The translations under genes and the position numbers were made by a program. From contig NZ_WNXZ01000001.1 in assembly GCF_009733845.1 (NCBI RefSeq), forward strand, positions 124,001-188,000: a stretch of DNA of 64,000 nt, given 5' to 3'. Position 1 is the first letter of the stretch. The number at the start of each line of letters is the position of its first letter. A model generated the notes under the pieces. The model saw nothing but the letters and a program-made list of their open reading frames with translations. It made no database searches and was not told the origin of the DNA. Source of the DNA: Pseudactinotalea terrae. GTDB taxonomy: Bacteria > Actinomycetota > Actinomycetes > Actinomycetales > Beutenbergiaceae. Shown here in pieces: positions 7,771 through 16,866 of this stretch.

Positions 7771-9396
7771 TCACGCCAAGGCTGACCAGGTCAGGGCTGT
7801 GCGGTTGCGGAGGGGGATCATGGGCAGGATGTGCCAGCGGCCGTCTGCTCCGAGCTCGCAGCGGAGTCTGCCGGCGTGGAGCTCGTTGTGGCAGTGCTGA
7901 CATAGCGGGACGCCGTTGTGGACGTCGGTGTGCCCGCCGTTGGACCACCAGAGGGGGTGGTGGATCTCGGTGAAGCCTGGTGGTGCGTTGCATCGGGGGT
8001 TCTGGCAGCCGGTGGGATAGGCGGTGAGGATGGCTCGGCGTTGATGCCGGGTGTGGGTGCGGCGGGCTCGCCCGAGCTTGAGGGGGTGGCCGTCGTCTCC
8101 CAGGACGCAGGCTTGCAGGTAGCCGTCGCAGATGATTCGTGCGGCCACGTTCGCGGGGACGGGTTCGCCGCTGTGTTGCAGGTGGGCGGTTCCGGCGCCG
8201 GTGGTGGCGTGCTTGGTGAGCTCCTCGTTGGTGATGGTGACCACGAGGGTGGGGGCGTCGCCGCCGATGCGGGGTGCGTTGCCGTGCTTGATGGCGTCGG
8301 TGATGAGCCCGACCAGGGTGTCGGCCTGTCGTTGTGCTGTGGTGCGCTCATCGAGCATGCCCCGGCGGTTCAGCGCGGCGACGCCAAGATCCGCGCTGCC
8401 GCTGCCGCTACTGACAGGCTCACCGCCACCGCCACCGCCACCGCCACCGCCACCGCCACCGCCACCGATGCCGCTGCCGTCGGTGGCGCTGCCACTCTCG
8501 GGCAGGGCGGGGCTGGCGCCAGCGGTGGTCGTGGTGTCGGTGGTGTCACCTCCGTTGGTCCCGGCGGTGTCGTGCCTGCTGGCGGTGCGGGGTGCGTTGT
8601 GGGCATCGAGGGCGAGCCGAAGGGCTTCGCCTTGGTCGGGTGGGAGTAGGAGCTTGCCGACCCACATGCCGTCGAGGCGTTTGCCGAGGGTGAAGGAACG
8701 GGCCTGGCGTTGCTGCTCATACGTGGGTTCGGGTCCATCGGGGTCGATGGCGTCGCGCCAAGCCCGGGCCTGCACGGCCAGCAAGTCGGGTGGCAGCGGC
8801 ATGGCTGTGGCCTGCTGGGCGCAGTCCTGCTCGTCACCGGCATCATCGTGCTCGTGCTCGCACACCACGGCACCCATGGCTGCGGCGACGAGTGCCTTCT
8901 CCGCAGCGTCGAGCGCTTCGGGGTGGGCGCGGGCACGGGCCTCTGTGAGGTGCTGCCGGATCACCAGTGCCTGGTCGACGCTGACCGCTCCCGTTGCGAT
9001 GCCTTCCGCGAGCCGGGGCAGCCAGGGTGGCAGCAGCCCGCTGGAGCCGATGCCCCGTGGGGTGGTCTCGGCGGCGATCTGGCGCCACCGGGTCAGGGTG
9101 CGGCGACTTGCACCGGTGATCGTGACCAGCAGGGCGGCCGCGTCCCGGAACCCGTACCGGCAGGCCAACGACTCCTCCGGCCCGGCGCGCCGGCACTGCT
9201 CCTGGACCGCGTCCACGGTGGTGACCATCGCCGCATCCGACAGCCGAGCGATCCCAGCCGCCAGCTCGGCAGCCTCCATCAGCTCATCCGCGGATAGCGA
9301 AGCCATCGAGCCCAGCTCGCCGGCGGCAGCCGCCAAGGCCTGGTGCGCCTGCGCCAGCAGACCCACCAACCCCTCACGCGCCGTCGTCGCCTTCAT
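7771..9396 (-). CDS. DUF222/HNH endonuclease domain protein (13E12-like)
   Basis: A 541-residue protein. The N-terminal 230 residues are a DUF222 domain (helical, ELAAGIARLSDAAMVTTVDAV). The C-terminus is an HNH nuclease: CQNPRCNAPPGFTEIHHPLW, WSNGGHTDVHNGVPLCQHCH and NELHAGRL, with the metal- and zinc-binding His/Cys pattern intact. Between them lies a low-complexity linker with 15 consecutive glycines. This is the family of the mycobacterial 13E12 repeats, abundant and multi-copy in Micrococcales; its biological role is not established. The start ATG lies 6 nt after TAGTGT. Two more family members are in this window. Confidence 0.9.
   Translation of the reverse strand: MKATTAREGLVGLLAQAHQALAAAAGELGSMASLSADELMEAAELAAGIARLSDAAMVTTVDAVQEQCRRAGPEESLACRYGFRDAAALLVTITGASRRTLTRWRQIAAETTPRGIGSSGLLPPWLPRLAEGIATGAVSVDQALVIRQHLTEARARAHPEALDAAEKALVAAAMGAVVCEHEHDDAGDEQDCAQQATAMPLPPDLLAVQARAWRDAIDPDGPEPTYEQQRQARSFTLGKRLDGMWVGKLLLPPDQGEALRLALDAHNAPRTASRHDTAGTNGGDTTDTTTTAGASPALPESGSATDGSGIGGGGGGGGGGGGGGGEPVSSGSGSADLGVAALNRRGMLDERTTAQRQADTLVGLITDAIKHGNAPRIGGDAPTLVVTITNEELTKHATTGAGTAHLQHSGEPVPANVAARIICDGYLQACVLGDDGHPLKLGRARRTHTRHQRRAILTAYPTGCQNPRCNAPPGFTEIHHPLWWSNGGHTDVHNGVPLCQHCHNELHAGRLRCELGADGRWHILPMIPLRNRTALTWSALA
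8421..8466. repeat. Hexanucleotide microsatellite (CGCCAC)n inside the DUF222 gene
   Basis: About seven and a half tandem copies of CGCCAC, 46 nt. On the coding (minus) strand it reads GGTGGC and encodes a polyglycine linker. A change of one repeat unit keeps the frame and alters the linker by two residues. Confidence 0.9.
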
Positions 9397-9402
9397 GAAC
9401 CC

Positions 9403-9408
9403 ACACTA
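9403..9408 (-). promoter_or_regulatory. -10 element of a leaderless promoter for the DUF222 gene
   Basis: On the minus strand TAGTGT lies 6 nt (GGGTTC) before ATG 9396. Further upstream is the perfect 10-bp palindrome GTACTAGTAC (9427-9436), a possible operator. Confidence 0.5.
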
Positions 9409-9866
9409 GCACACATTGGAACGGATGTACTAGTACCGATCGGAGCCAATCTCTTCCGGTTCTGTCGACGCGGTACTCCTACGGGGCGGATGAGGCGTCC
9501 GGCCGGTTGGCAGGCTGGCGACACGACAAGGAGACCCGGTCCGACTCTCACGACCGATCGGCTGATCCGGCTGCGCGCCGAGCGGATCGACCTCAGGGCC
9601 AGCATGGTGAGCGCCTCTCGCCCTCGGTGGCTTGTGGCAGCAACGTGTCGCCGTCACCGACAACGCGGGCCAGGCGGCGGAAGGTCGGACGCCGCAACCG
9701 ACTGCTGGTCAACACGTTTGCCGGCGGTCCTCGCCGGCATCGGCATCTCCGGAGTTCTCGCGATGGTTCAGGAGGGCTTTGCCGTGACAGGCTGGGCTCG
9801 GCCACGCTCGTGGCCATCGTGCTGACCATTGCCGCGCGCGTCGGGGCGAGCCGCTGAGGAGAGACG
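9409..9866. other. Intergenic region without a convincing gene
   Basis: About 460 nt between divergent DUF222 and GNAT genes. Several overlapping frames stay open but none has family features or a clear start. One plus-strand frame reads GIGISGVLAMVQEGF and another, just before 9857, reads ATLVAIVLTIAARVGASR; together they could be a frame-broken remnant of a small membrane protein. No terminator, tRNA or mobile-element end was seen. Confidence 0.4.
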
Positions 9867-10571
9867 ATGAGGCTGGCCGATGTCACCGCCGAGCGCGCGC
9901 TCGGTCAGATCTACGACGACGTGCTCGCCCCGTCCTTCCCGTCCACCGAGCTGGTGAGCAGGCCATGGCTTCTCGAGAGCGCAGCCTCCGGTGCCGTCGT
10001 GGTCACGGGTGCGTACGAGGGCGAGGGCCCGACGGCGGTGGCCGTCAGCGAGACGATCTCGCCCGGCGTGGTGCTGCTGAGCTATCTGGCCGCGCTGCCG
10101 ACCAGTCGCGGGACGGGGGTCGGCTCGCGGCTGCTCACCTCCGTGCGCGAGCGGGTGATCGACGACGGCGGCGTGCTGCTGCTCGCCGAGGTCGAGCGAC
10201 CCGACCGCCACACCGGCTCGGCCGAGCACGGCGACCCGGCGGCGAGACTGCGCTTCTACGCGCGGCACGGCGCGCAGGTGCTCGACCTGCCGTACGTGCA
10301 GCCGCCGATCCGACCGGGGGAGGACCCGGTGCCCGGCATGCTGCTGCTCGCGCTCTACGCCGCTCCAGCGGTGCTTCGCAACGGCGGCACCGGCGTCGAC
10401 GGCCAACTCGTGGCCACAGCAGTCGAGGCGCTGCTCGAGGAGCAGGGCGCCGATGGCGCGTGGGTCGCGGCGCTCCGATCCGCTGCGCGCGCGCCCGTGG
10501 TGACGATCCGACCCGCAACCCAGTGGCAGTCCGTGGCGCCCTCGGCCGCGATCCCACCGCGGCGTGACTAG
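9867..10571 (+). CDS. GNAT family N-acetyltransferase
   Basis: A 234-residue protein. The acetyl-CoA-binding motif A is visible as AALPTSRGTGVGSRLL (about residues 76-91), with strand ETISPGVVLLSYLAALP before it and the later LRFYARHGAQVLDLPY, typical of the GNAT fold. The C-terminal 60 residues are a less conserved extension. The start ATG has GAGGAGAG 5 nt upstream. It ends 52 nt before leuB. Substrate cannot be inferred. Confidence 0.8.
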   Translation: MRLADVTAERALGQIYDDVLAPSFPSTELVSRPWLLESAASGAVVVTGAYEGEGPTAVAVSETISPGVVLLSYLAALPTSRGTGVGSRLLTSVRERVIDDGGVLLLAEVERPDRHTGSAEHGDPAARLRFYARHGAQVLDLPYVQPPIRPGEDPVPGMLLLALYAAPAVLRNGGTGVDGQLVATAVEALLEEQGADGAWVAALRSAARAPVVTIRPATQWQSVAPSAAIPPRRD

Positions 10572-10610
10572 ATAATGAGACAGCCATCCCAGCACCTGGG
10601 ACGGCCGTAC

Positions 10611-10616
10611 TACAGT
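10611..10616 (+). promoter_or_regulatory. -10 element of a leaderless leuB promoter
   Basis: TACAGT, 6 nt (GCGACC) before ATG 10623; no ribosome site precedes the ATG. This fixes the leuB start against an in-frame ATG at 10575. Confidence 0.55.
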
Positions 10617-10622
10617 GCGACC

Positions 10623-11678
10623 ATGGCACGCACGATCAAGCTCGCGGTGATCCCCGGTGACGGTATCGGCATCGAGGTGGTGTCCGAGGGTCTCAAGGTC
10701 CTCGACGCCGCGCTGGCGGGCTCCGACGTCGTCATCGAGCAGACACAGTTCGACCTCGGCGCCGCACGCTGGCACCGCACCGGTGATGCGCTGACCGACG
10801 AGGATCTCGAGGCGATCAAGGGTCACGACGCGATCCTGCTGGGCGCCGTGGGTGACCCGACCGTGCCGTCCGGTGTGCTGGAGCGCGGCCTGCTGCTCAA
10901 GCTCCGCTTTGCGCTCGACCACTACGTCAACCTCCGGCCCTCGAAGCTGTACCCGGGGGTGCCCAGCCCGCTGGCGAACCCCGGTGAGATCGACTTCGTC
11001 GTCGTCCGCGAGGGCACCGAGGGACCGTACGTGGGCAACGGCGGCGCCCTCCGCGTCGGCACCCCCCACGAGATCGCGACCGAGGTCAGCGTCAACACCG
11101 CGCACGGCGTCGAGCGCGTGGTGCGCGATGCGTTCGCCCGCGCACAGGCCCGCCCGCGCAAGAAGCTCACGCTGGTGCACAAGCACAACGTGCTCGTGCA
11201 CGCCGGCCACCTGTGGCGCCGCACGGTCGAGGCGGTGGCCGCCGAGTTCCCGGACGTGACGATCAACTACCAGCACGTCGACGCGGCCACCATCTACCTG
11301 GCCACGAACCCGAGCCAGTACGACGTGATCGTCACCGACAACCTGTTCGGCGACATCCTCACCGACCTGGCTGCCGCCATCACCGGTGGCATCGGCCTTG
11401 CGGCCTCCGGCAACGTCAACCCCTCCGGCGAGCACCCCTCGATGTTCGAGCCCGTGCACGGCTCGGCCCCCGACATCGCCGGCCAGGGCAAGGCTGACCC
11501 GACGGCCGCCATCCTCTCGGTCTCGCTCCTGCTGGAGCACCTCGGTCTGAACGAGGCAGCGGCCAAGGTGAGCGACGCCGTCGACATGGACCTGCAGGAG
11601 CGAGCAGCGGGGCGCGCCGCCGCCTCCCGCAGCACCACCGAGATCGGCGACGCGATCGCCGCTCGAGTAGCCGGCTGA
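10623..11678 (+). CDS. leuB: 3-isopropylmalate dehydrogenase
   Basis: A 351-residue NAD-dependent beta-decarboxylating dehydrogenase of leucine synthesis. Start [19 protein letters not shown]; metal-binding and catalytic region [22 protein letters not shown] loop [18 protein letters not shown]. The actinobacterial short form is about this length. With cimA in the window it could also oxidise the methylmalate intermediate of the citramalate route to isoleucine, as LeuB does in that pathway. leuC, leuD and leuA are not in the window. Confidence 0.95.
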   Translation: MARTIKLAVIPGDGIGIEVVSEGLKVLDAALAGSDVVIEQTQFDLGAARWHRTGDALTDEDLEAIKGHDAILLGAVGDPTVPSGVLERGLLLKLRFALDHYVNLRPSKLYPGVPSPLANPGEIDFVVVREGTEGPYVGNGGALRVGTPHEIATEVSVNTAHGVERVVRDAFARAQARPRKKLTLVHKHNVLVHAGHLWRRTVEAVAAEFPDVTINYQHVDAATIYLATNPSQYDVIVTDNLFGDILTDLAAAITGGIGLAASGNVNPSGEHPSMFEPVHGSAPDIAGQGKADPTAAILSVSLLLEHLGLNEAAAKVSDAVDMDLQERAAGRAAASRSTTEIGDAIAARVAG

Positions 11679-11792
11679 GCGCGCCGCCCGGGCCGATCCT
11701 CCGACCGCCTGCCCCGGCTCGCTCTCCCGTTCCCGCCGAACACGGCGGAATGGGCGCCATGTCACCCCTCACGACATTACGGTGGAGCCACC

Positions 11793-12881
11793 ATGACTGC
11801 TGCAGCAACCTTTGAGGTGCGACCCAGCTCGCACCCACGCACCCTCGCTGAGCGCACCGCCGCGCTCGCTGACCTCAAGTTCGGGATCGTCTTCACCGAC
11901 CACATGGCGCGGGCCAGGTGGACCGAGGACGCCGGCTGGCACGACCGCCGCATCGAGGCGTACGGGCCGCTGAGCCTGGACCCTGCCGCCGCCGTGCTGC
12001 ACTACGCCCAGGAGATCTTCGAAGGTCTCAAGGCGTACCGGCACGCCGACGGCTCGGTCTGGGTGTTCCGCCCCGACCGCAACGCAGCCCGGCTGGCCCG
12101 CAGCGCCACCCGGCTCGCGCTGCCGGTGCTGAGCGAGGAGGACTTCCTCGGCTCCATCCGGACGCTGGTCGCGACCGACGCCGAGTGGGTGCCCTCGGTT
12201 CCGGGCTCCTCGCTCTACCTGCGGCCGTACATGTTCGCCTCCGAGGCGTTCCTCGGCGTGCGGGCCGCCAAGCAGGTCGACTACCTGGTGATCGCCTCCC
12301 CGGTGGGCCCGTACTTCACGAACGGCTTCCAGCCGCTCTCGATCTGGGTCGATGCCGAGTACAACCGCGCCGGGCCCGGTGGCACCGGTGCTGCCAAGTG
12401 CGGCGGCAACTACGCCGCCAGCCTGCTGCCGCAGGCGCTCGCGTACCAGGAGGGGTGCGACCAGGTCTGCTTCCTCGACGCCGCCACCGGCACCTACCTC
12501 GAAGAGCTCGGCGGCATGAACGTCTTCGTCGTCATGAAGGACGGCTCGGTGACCACCCCCGGTCTCGGAACCATCCTCGAGGGCGTCACCCGCGACTCGA
12601 TCCTGCAGCTGTGCCGTGAGAACGGCCGCCCGGTGACCGAGCGGCAGATCGCGCTGACCGAGCTGCTCGACCAGATCCGGTCCGGTGAGGTGGCCGAGGT
12701 GTTCGCGTGCGGCACCGCTGCCGTGATCACCCCGATCGGTCGCCTCAAGGGTGCGGACTTCGACCTGACGATCGGCGATGGCGGCGCGGGCCCCGTGACC
12801 AGCGAGCTCTACGAGACGATCACCGACATCCAGTACGGACGTCGCGAGGACGTCCACGGCTGGATGCAGCGCCTGGTCTGA
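11793..12881 (+). CDS. ilvE: Branched-chain amino acid aminotransferase
   Basis: A 362-residue fold-type IV PLP enzyme performing the last step of Val, Leu and Ile synthesis. The PLP lysine is in GTGAAKCGGNYAASLL, the arginine and YAQEIFEGLKAYR segments match group II (ilvE_II) enzymes, and LEELGGMNVFVV and GVTRDSILQL follow in order. GGAG lies 7 nt before the ATG. A small CCGCCG/CGGCGG hairpin at 11733-11748 lies between leuB and ilvE. It converges on the polymerase gene, 6 nt apart. Confidence 0.96.
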   Translation: MTAAATFEVRPSSHPRTLAERTAALADLKFGIVFTDHMARARWTEDAGWHDRRIEAYGPLSLDPAAAVLHYAQEIFEGLKAYRHADGSVWVFRPDRNAARLARSATRLALPVLSEEDFLGSIRTLVATDAEWVPSVPGSSLYLRPYMFASEAFLGVRAAKQVDYLVIASPVGPYFTNGFQPLSIWVDAEYNRAGPGGTGAAKCGGNYAASLLPQALAYQEGCDQVCFLDAATGTYLEELGGMNVFVVMKDGSVTTPGLGTILEGVTRDSILQLCRENGRPVTERQIALTELLDQIRSGEVAEVFACGTAAVITPIGRLKGADFDLTIGDGGAGPVTSELYETITDIQYGRREDVHGWMQRLV

Positions 12882-12887
12882 GCGGGT

Positions 12888-14555
12888 TCAGGAGTCCTCG
12901 GCCTGGTCGTAGCGATCGACGACGGCGACATCGAGCGGGAAGGTGATCGGAAAGCTGCCGAACAGCAGCCGCCCGGCCGTCTCCGCGGATTCCCGGACCG
13001 CCGCGGCCACCTCGTCGGCCAGCTCGGTGGGCGTGTGCACCACGATCTCGTCGTGCAGGAAGAACACCAGGTGCGGGCGACCCTGCCCGGGGAGGTGAGC
13101 GGCGCCGTCGTGCTCTGCCTGGCCCATCGAGCGGAGCCGACGGCGTAGCTCACCCATCCAGCACAGCGCCCACTCCGCAGCCGTGCCCTGGACCACGAAG
13201 TTCCTGGTGAAGCGCCCCCAGTTGCGGGCCTGGGTGCGGGCGCGACGCTCGTCGCCTGCGCTCGCCTCGACGACGGCGGCCGCGTGCTGCACGCTGTGCC
13301 ACGCCTCACCGGGCGGGGGAGAGGTGCGACCCAGCCACGTGCGCACGGTGCCGCCCCGCTCACCGACGCGGGCGGCGGCGTCGACCATCCCGAGCGCGCG
13401 CGGGTAGGCCTGCCGCAGCCGGGGCAGCACCAGCCCGGACTCGCCCGTGGTGCCGCCGTAGAGCGCCCCGAGCATGCCCACCTTGGCGCGGGAGCGGTCC
13501 TCGACCACGCCGGCGTCGACGAGCCCGGCGTACAGGTCCCGGTCAGCGCCTGCCTCCGCGAGGTCGGTGTCGTGGGCCATCGCGGCGAGCACCCGCGGCT
13601 CGATCTGCGCGGCGTCGGCGACCACGAGCCGCCAGCCGGGATCGGCCACCACGGCCGCCCGGAGCGACTTCGGGATCTGCAGCGCACCGCCGCCGTTCGT
13701 GGCCCAGCGGCCCGTCACCACGCCGCCGGGGACGTAATCGGTGCGGAACCGGTCGGCGCGGCCCTCGACGCCCGGCTCCACCCAGGAGTCGAGCCAGGTC
13801 CAGCCGTTCGCGGTCAGCAGCCGGGACAGCTTCTTGTACCGCAGCAGCGGTGCCACCACGGGGTGGTCCGAGCGGGAGATCTCCCACTTGGAGGTCGAGC
13901 TCACGTCGAGCCCGTTGGCGCGCAGGGCCCGCAGCAGCTCGACGGGGGAGTCCGGGTTGAGCTGCCTGCTGCCCAGGTGCTCCGCGATCTCGACGGCGAG
14001 GCGCTCCAGCACCGGTGGCCGGTAGCCGATGGCCGGTCGCGGCCCCAGCGCGGCGGTGAGGATCTCGTCGTGACGCCTGCGGGACCACGGCAGGCCATCG
14101 GCGCGCATCTCGACGGCGATCAGCGCACCCGCCGACTCCGCAGCGAGCAGAAGCCGCAGCCGGCCGGCCTCGGCCGCCGCTGCGACCAGGCCCTGCTGGC
14201 GCGCGAGCTCGGCAGCGACCTGCTCGAGACCCAGCTCACCGACCGGGTCGAGGTCGTCGAGAAGCGTGCGCTCGGCGACGGCAGCCGGGCCGGCGTCCAG
14301 CCAAGCGGGGCCCGGCTCCGCATCCGGAGTCGCCTGCGCCAGGATCCGGCCGCACAGCCGCAGGTCGTAGCAGCGGGCGGGGCGGCCGCCGGCGGCGAGC
14401 AGCCTCGGATACGCGGCGATGGTGTCCGGCCACACCCACCGGGCATCGGGGTGGGTCCGCACGAGGTCGGCGGCCTGCTCCCACGTGAGCCGTTCCTCGC
14501 TGCCGTCGACCGCGACCAGCAGGCGCGCCCCGCTCGGCGCCGCGATCACGTCCAC
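12888..14555 (-). CDS. Bifunctional 3'-5' exonuclease/DNA polymerase-like protein (family A)
   Basis: A 555-residue family A polymerase without the 5' nuclease. Polymerase motif A is DAAQIEPRVLAAMAHD, motif B RSRAKVGMLGALYGG, motif C LHDEIVVHTP, so the catalytic aspartates are present. In the N-terminal exonuclease-like region I do not find the DxE exo I motif, so proofreading may be lost. Actinobacteria carry this second, shorter PolA-like protein beside true PolI; its role is unclear, perhaps repair. The frame is open far upstream but runs antisense to the ROK gene. GTG 14555 is chosen because TACGGT lies 6 nt upstream. Confidence 0.85.
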   Translation of the reverse strand: MDVIAAPSGARLLVAVDGSEERLTWEQAADLVRTHPDARWVWPDTIAAYPRLLAAGGRPARCYDLRLCGRILAQATPDAEPGPAWLDAGPAAVAERTLLDDLDPVGELGLEQVAAELARQQGLVAAAAEAGRLRLLLAAESAGALIAVEMRADGLPWSRRRHDEILTAALGPRPAIGYRPPVLERLAVEIAEHLGSRQLNPDSPVELLRALRANGLDVSSTSKWEISRSDHPVVAPLLRYKKLSRLLTANGWTWLDSWVEPGVEGRADRFRTDYVPGGVVTGRWATNGGGALQIPKSLRAAVVADPGWRLVVADAAQIEPRVLAAMAHDTDLAEAGADRDLYAGLVDAGVVEDRSRAKVGMLGALYGGTTGESGLVLPRLRQAYPRALGMVDAAARVGERGGTVRTWLGRTSPPPGEAWHSVQHAAAVVEASAGDERRARTQARNWGRFTRNFVVQGTAAEWALCWMGELRRRLRSMGQAEHDGAAHLPGQGRPHLVFFLHDEIVVHTPTELADEVAAAVRESAETAGRLLFGSFPITFPLDVAVVDRYDQAEDS

Positions 14556-14561
14556 AGGGGC

Positions 14562-14567
14562 ACCGTA
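14562..14567 (-). promoter_or_regulatory. -10 element of a leaderless promoter
   Basis: On the minus strand TACGGT lies 6 nt (GCCCCT) before GTG 14555, predicting a leaderless transcript for the polymerase gene. Confidence 0.5.
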
Positions 14568-14645
14568 CGTGGCAGCGCCGTCATCCCCGCAGTCGCACCA
14601 CCGATCTGGCCCAGAGTGTTGACCTGGTGAAGAAAGGTGAGCAGA

Positions 14646-15908
14646 ATGGCCACTGTGCAAGGTCGCACCGCTCACACGAAGATCGCCGCGCTCGCCGATC
14701 ACGGCTCGTCGGCGAGAGCTGTCATACGCGAGCTGCTGGTGCACGGACCGATGGCTCGTGCCGAGCTGGCCAGGCGCCTGCAGCTGTCGCCGGCCGCGCT
14801 CACTCGGGTGACGCGCGACCTGCTGGAAACCGCGACGATCCGGGAGGCTGCAGCAGCCCCCGGTGCTACCGGCGGGCGCCCAGGAACCCCGCTCGAGGTC
14901 AACGTCGAGCAGCATCAGATGGTCGGCGCCAAGATCACGGCCGAGGGTGTCTACGCGGTGCGGACCGATGCCCTCGGGCGCGTTCTGCAGGGGGGCCAGC
15001 GTCAGCTCAGCTCCACCGATGTCCCCGAGGTCGCCGACGCGATCGTTGATCTGGTGAATGAAGTCGCCGAGAGCCAGCCCGTGGAGGCGCTCGGAGTCGG
15101 ACTGGCCGGGGCCATGTCGCGCTTCGACGACCGCGCCCGGCACAACCTGTTCCTCGGGTGGGACGACGTGCCCCTGGGCACCATGCTCGAGAGCGCGTGC
15201 GGCCTCCCCACGGTCATCAGCAACGACGTCCGGGCTCTCACCGCGGGCGTGCACTGGTCCGGACCGGCGCGCGGCCGGGACGACTTCGCCGTGGTCACGA
15301 CCGGCGTCGGCATCGGCCTCGGCCTCGTGATCGAGGGGCGGATGGTGGTCGGCCCTCGGGGCAGGGCGGGCATGATCGGCCACCAGCGCGTCAGCGGCAC
15401 GGGACCGCTGTGCGTCGATGGCCACCGCGGCTGTGCCAGCAGCTTTCTGACCACGGCCGCGATCACGAGGGCTGTCGCTGTCGCGCACGGCGACCCGAGC
15501 ATGACCCTTGCACGCGTCTGCACCTTGGCCGACGGCGGCGACCCGGCCGCTCGCAGGACCCTCGCCGAGGCCGGCCACGCCCTCGGAGCGATCGTGGCCG
15601 ATCTCGTCAACGTGATGGATCTGCCCAGCGTGATCCTGGCGGGTGACGGGCTCCCCGCGGTCATCCGTGCCCAGACCGAGCTCGAGCAGTCGCTCGCGGA
15701 GCGCCTCGACCGGCACGCCGCGATGCCCGAGCTGCGGTTCCTGGTCTCCGACTTCGACGAATGGGCGCGCGGAGCAGCCGTCGTCGCATGTCAGTGGGTG
15801 CTCCTCGAGCCGCCGTGGCGGCGCTCGCCCGATGCTGCGGCCCGCCCCCGCACGGGGCGCGAACGCTCGTGGCAGCGCCCCCGCAGCCCGGTCGCCGTCC
15901 ATTCCTAG
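14646..15908 (+). CDS. ROK family transcriptional regulator
   Basis: A 420-residue protein: an N-terminal MarR/LysR-like winged HTH (MARAELARRLQLSPAALTRV) and a C-terminal ROK sugar-kinase-like domain with GVGIGLGLVIEGRMVVGPRG and a zinc signature CVDGHRGC. ROK repressors sense sugars or sugar phosphates. It is followed after 41 nt by two permeases and a binding protein, so it most likely controls that transporter. ATG 14646 is preferred over GTG 14637 because AGGTGA sits 5 nt before it. The C-terminal 45 residues are Arg/Pro-rich and unlike the family. Confidence 0.88.
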   Translation: MATVQGRTAHTKIAALADHGSSARAVIRELLVHGPMARAELARRLQLSPAALTRVTRDLLETATIREAAAAPGATGGRPGTPLEVNVEQHQMVGAKITAEGVYAVRTDALGRVLQGGQRQLSSTDVPEVADAIVDLVNEVAESQPVEALGVGLAGAMSRFDDRARHNLFLGWDDVPLGTMLESACGLPTVISNDVRALTAGVHWSGPARGRDDFAVVTTGVGIGLGLVIEGRMVVGPRGRAGMIGHQRVSGTGPLCVDGHRGCASSFLTTAAITRAVAVAHGDPSMTLARVCTLADGGDPAARRTLAEAGHALGAIVADLVNVMDLPSVILAGDGLPAVIRAQTELEQSLAERLDRHAAMPELRFLVSDFDEWARGAAVVACQWVLLEPPWRRSPDAAARPRTGRERSWQRPRSPVAVHS

Positions 15909-15949
15909 CCAGTCCTGATCAGCAGTCCGCAACGAGAGAGGGAGGTCAG

Positions 15950-16855
15950 ATGACGACCGCTCCAGCATCGACCGGAGCACGCCGACGCCGGCGCGACGAC
16001 ACGCGGCTCGCGCTGCTCTTCATCGCCCCGGCCACCATCGGTCTGCTCGTCTTCTACTTCTGGCCGCTGCTGCGTGGCGTGTGGCTGAGCTTCACGTCGT
16101 GGGACGTGCTCACCCCGGCCACGTTCATCGGCGTGGACAACTACACCGCGATGGTCGCCGACCCCGTGTTCTGGAACGCCGTGCGGGTGACCGCGCTGTA
16201 CGTGGTCATCAACATCGGCGTGCAGACCGTGGTGGCGCTCCTGATCGCCGTGCTCATGCAGCGGCTCAGCCAGTCGATCCTGCTGCGGTCCCTCGTCCTG
16301 ACGCCGTACCTGGTCTCGAACGTGGTCGCCGCACTCGTGTTCCTGTGGATCCTCGACTTCCAGCTCGGCATCGGCAACAACATCCTCGAGGGGCTCGGTC
16401 TCGACCGGGTCGGGTTCTTCACCTCCGAGGAGTGGGTGATCCCGACGATCGCCCTTGTCAACGTCTGGCGCCACATGGGCTACACGGCCCTGCTGATCTT
16501 CGCCGGGCTGCTCACCATCCCACCGACCATGTACGAGGCCGCCCGGGTCGACGGCGCGTCCGAGGTCCGGTCGTTCTTCTCGATCACGTTGCCGCTGCTC
16601 CGGCCGATCCTCGGGCTCGTCCTCATCGTCTCGGTGATCGGGTCGTTCCAGGTGTTCGACACGGTCGCCGTCACCACCAGCGGCGGTCCGGTCGACGCCA
16701 GTCGCGTGCTCCAGCTCTACATCTACGAGAAGGCGTTCGCGCAGTTCGACTTCGGGTACGCCTCGGCGCTCAGCGTGGCGCTGCTGCTGCTCCTGATGAT
16801 CGTGACCTTCCTGCAGTACCGCGTCACGCGCGCGGGACAGTCGGACCTGAGCTGA
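15950..16855 (+). CDS. CUT1 sugar ABC transporter permease (MalF-like)
   Basis: A 301-residue six-helix permease. It begins with a basic tail (GARRRRRDDTR), then LALLFIAPATIGLLVFYFWP, and carries the EAA loop YEAARVDGASEVRSFFSITL, which docks the ATPase. Length and sequence fit the MalF/UgpA branch. AGGGAGG precedes the ATG. It forms an operon with the second permease (11 nt gap) and the binding protein. No ATPase is encoded here. Confidence 0.93.
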   Translation: MTTAPASTGARRRRRDDTRLALLFIAPATIGLLVFYFWPLLRGVWLSFTSWDVLTPATFIGVDNYTAMVADPVFWNAVRVTALYVVINIGVQTVVALLIAVLMQRLSQSILLRSLVLTPYLVSNVVAALVFLWILDFQLGIGNNILEGLGLDRVGFFTSEEWVIPTIALVNVWRHMGYTALLIFAGLLTIPPTMYEAARVDGASEVRSFFSITLPLLRPILGLVLIVSVIGSFQVFDTVAVTTSGGPVDASRVLQLYIYEKAFAQFDFGYASALSVALLLLLMIVTFLQYRVTRAGQSDLS

Positions 16856-16866
16856 GGGGGATCGAG

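Noticed and set aside
8421-8466. Possible CRISPR or tandem-repeat array
   Set aside because: Six-base units without spacers inside a coding frame; it is a microsatellite.
9409-9866. A coding gene in the spacer before the GNAT gene
   Set aside because: Overlapping open frames of up to 160 codons, but none has conserved features, a ribosome site or a promoter hexamer.
12888-15980. A single 1030-residue protein on the minus strand
   Set aside because: Only the last 555 residues are polymerase-like; the rest is antisense to a clear ROK regulator, and a leaderless start lies at 14555.
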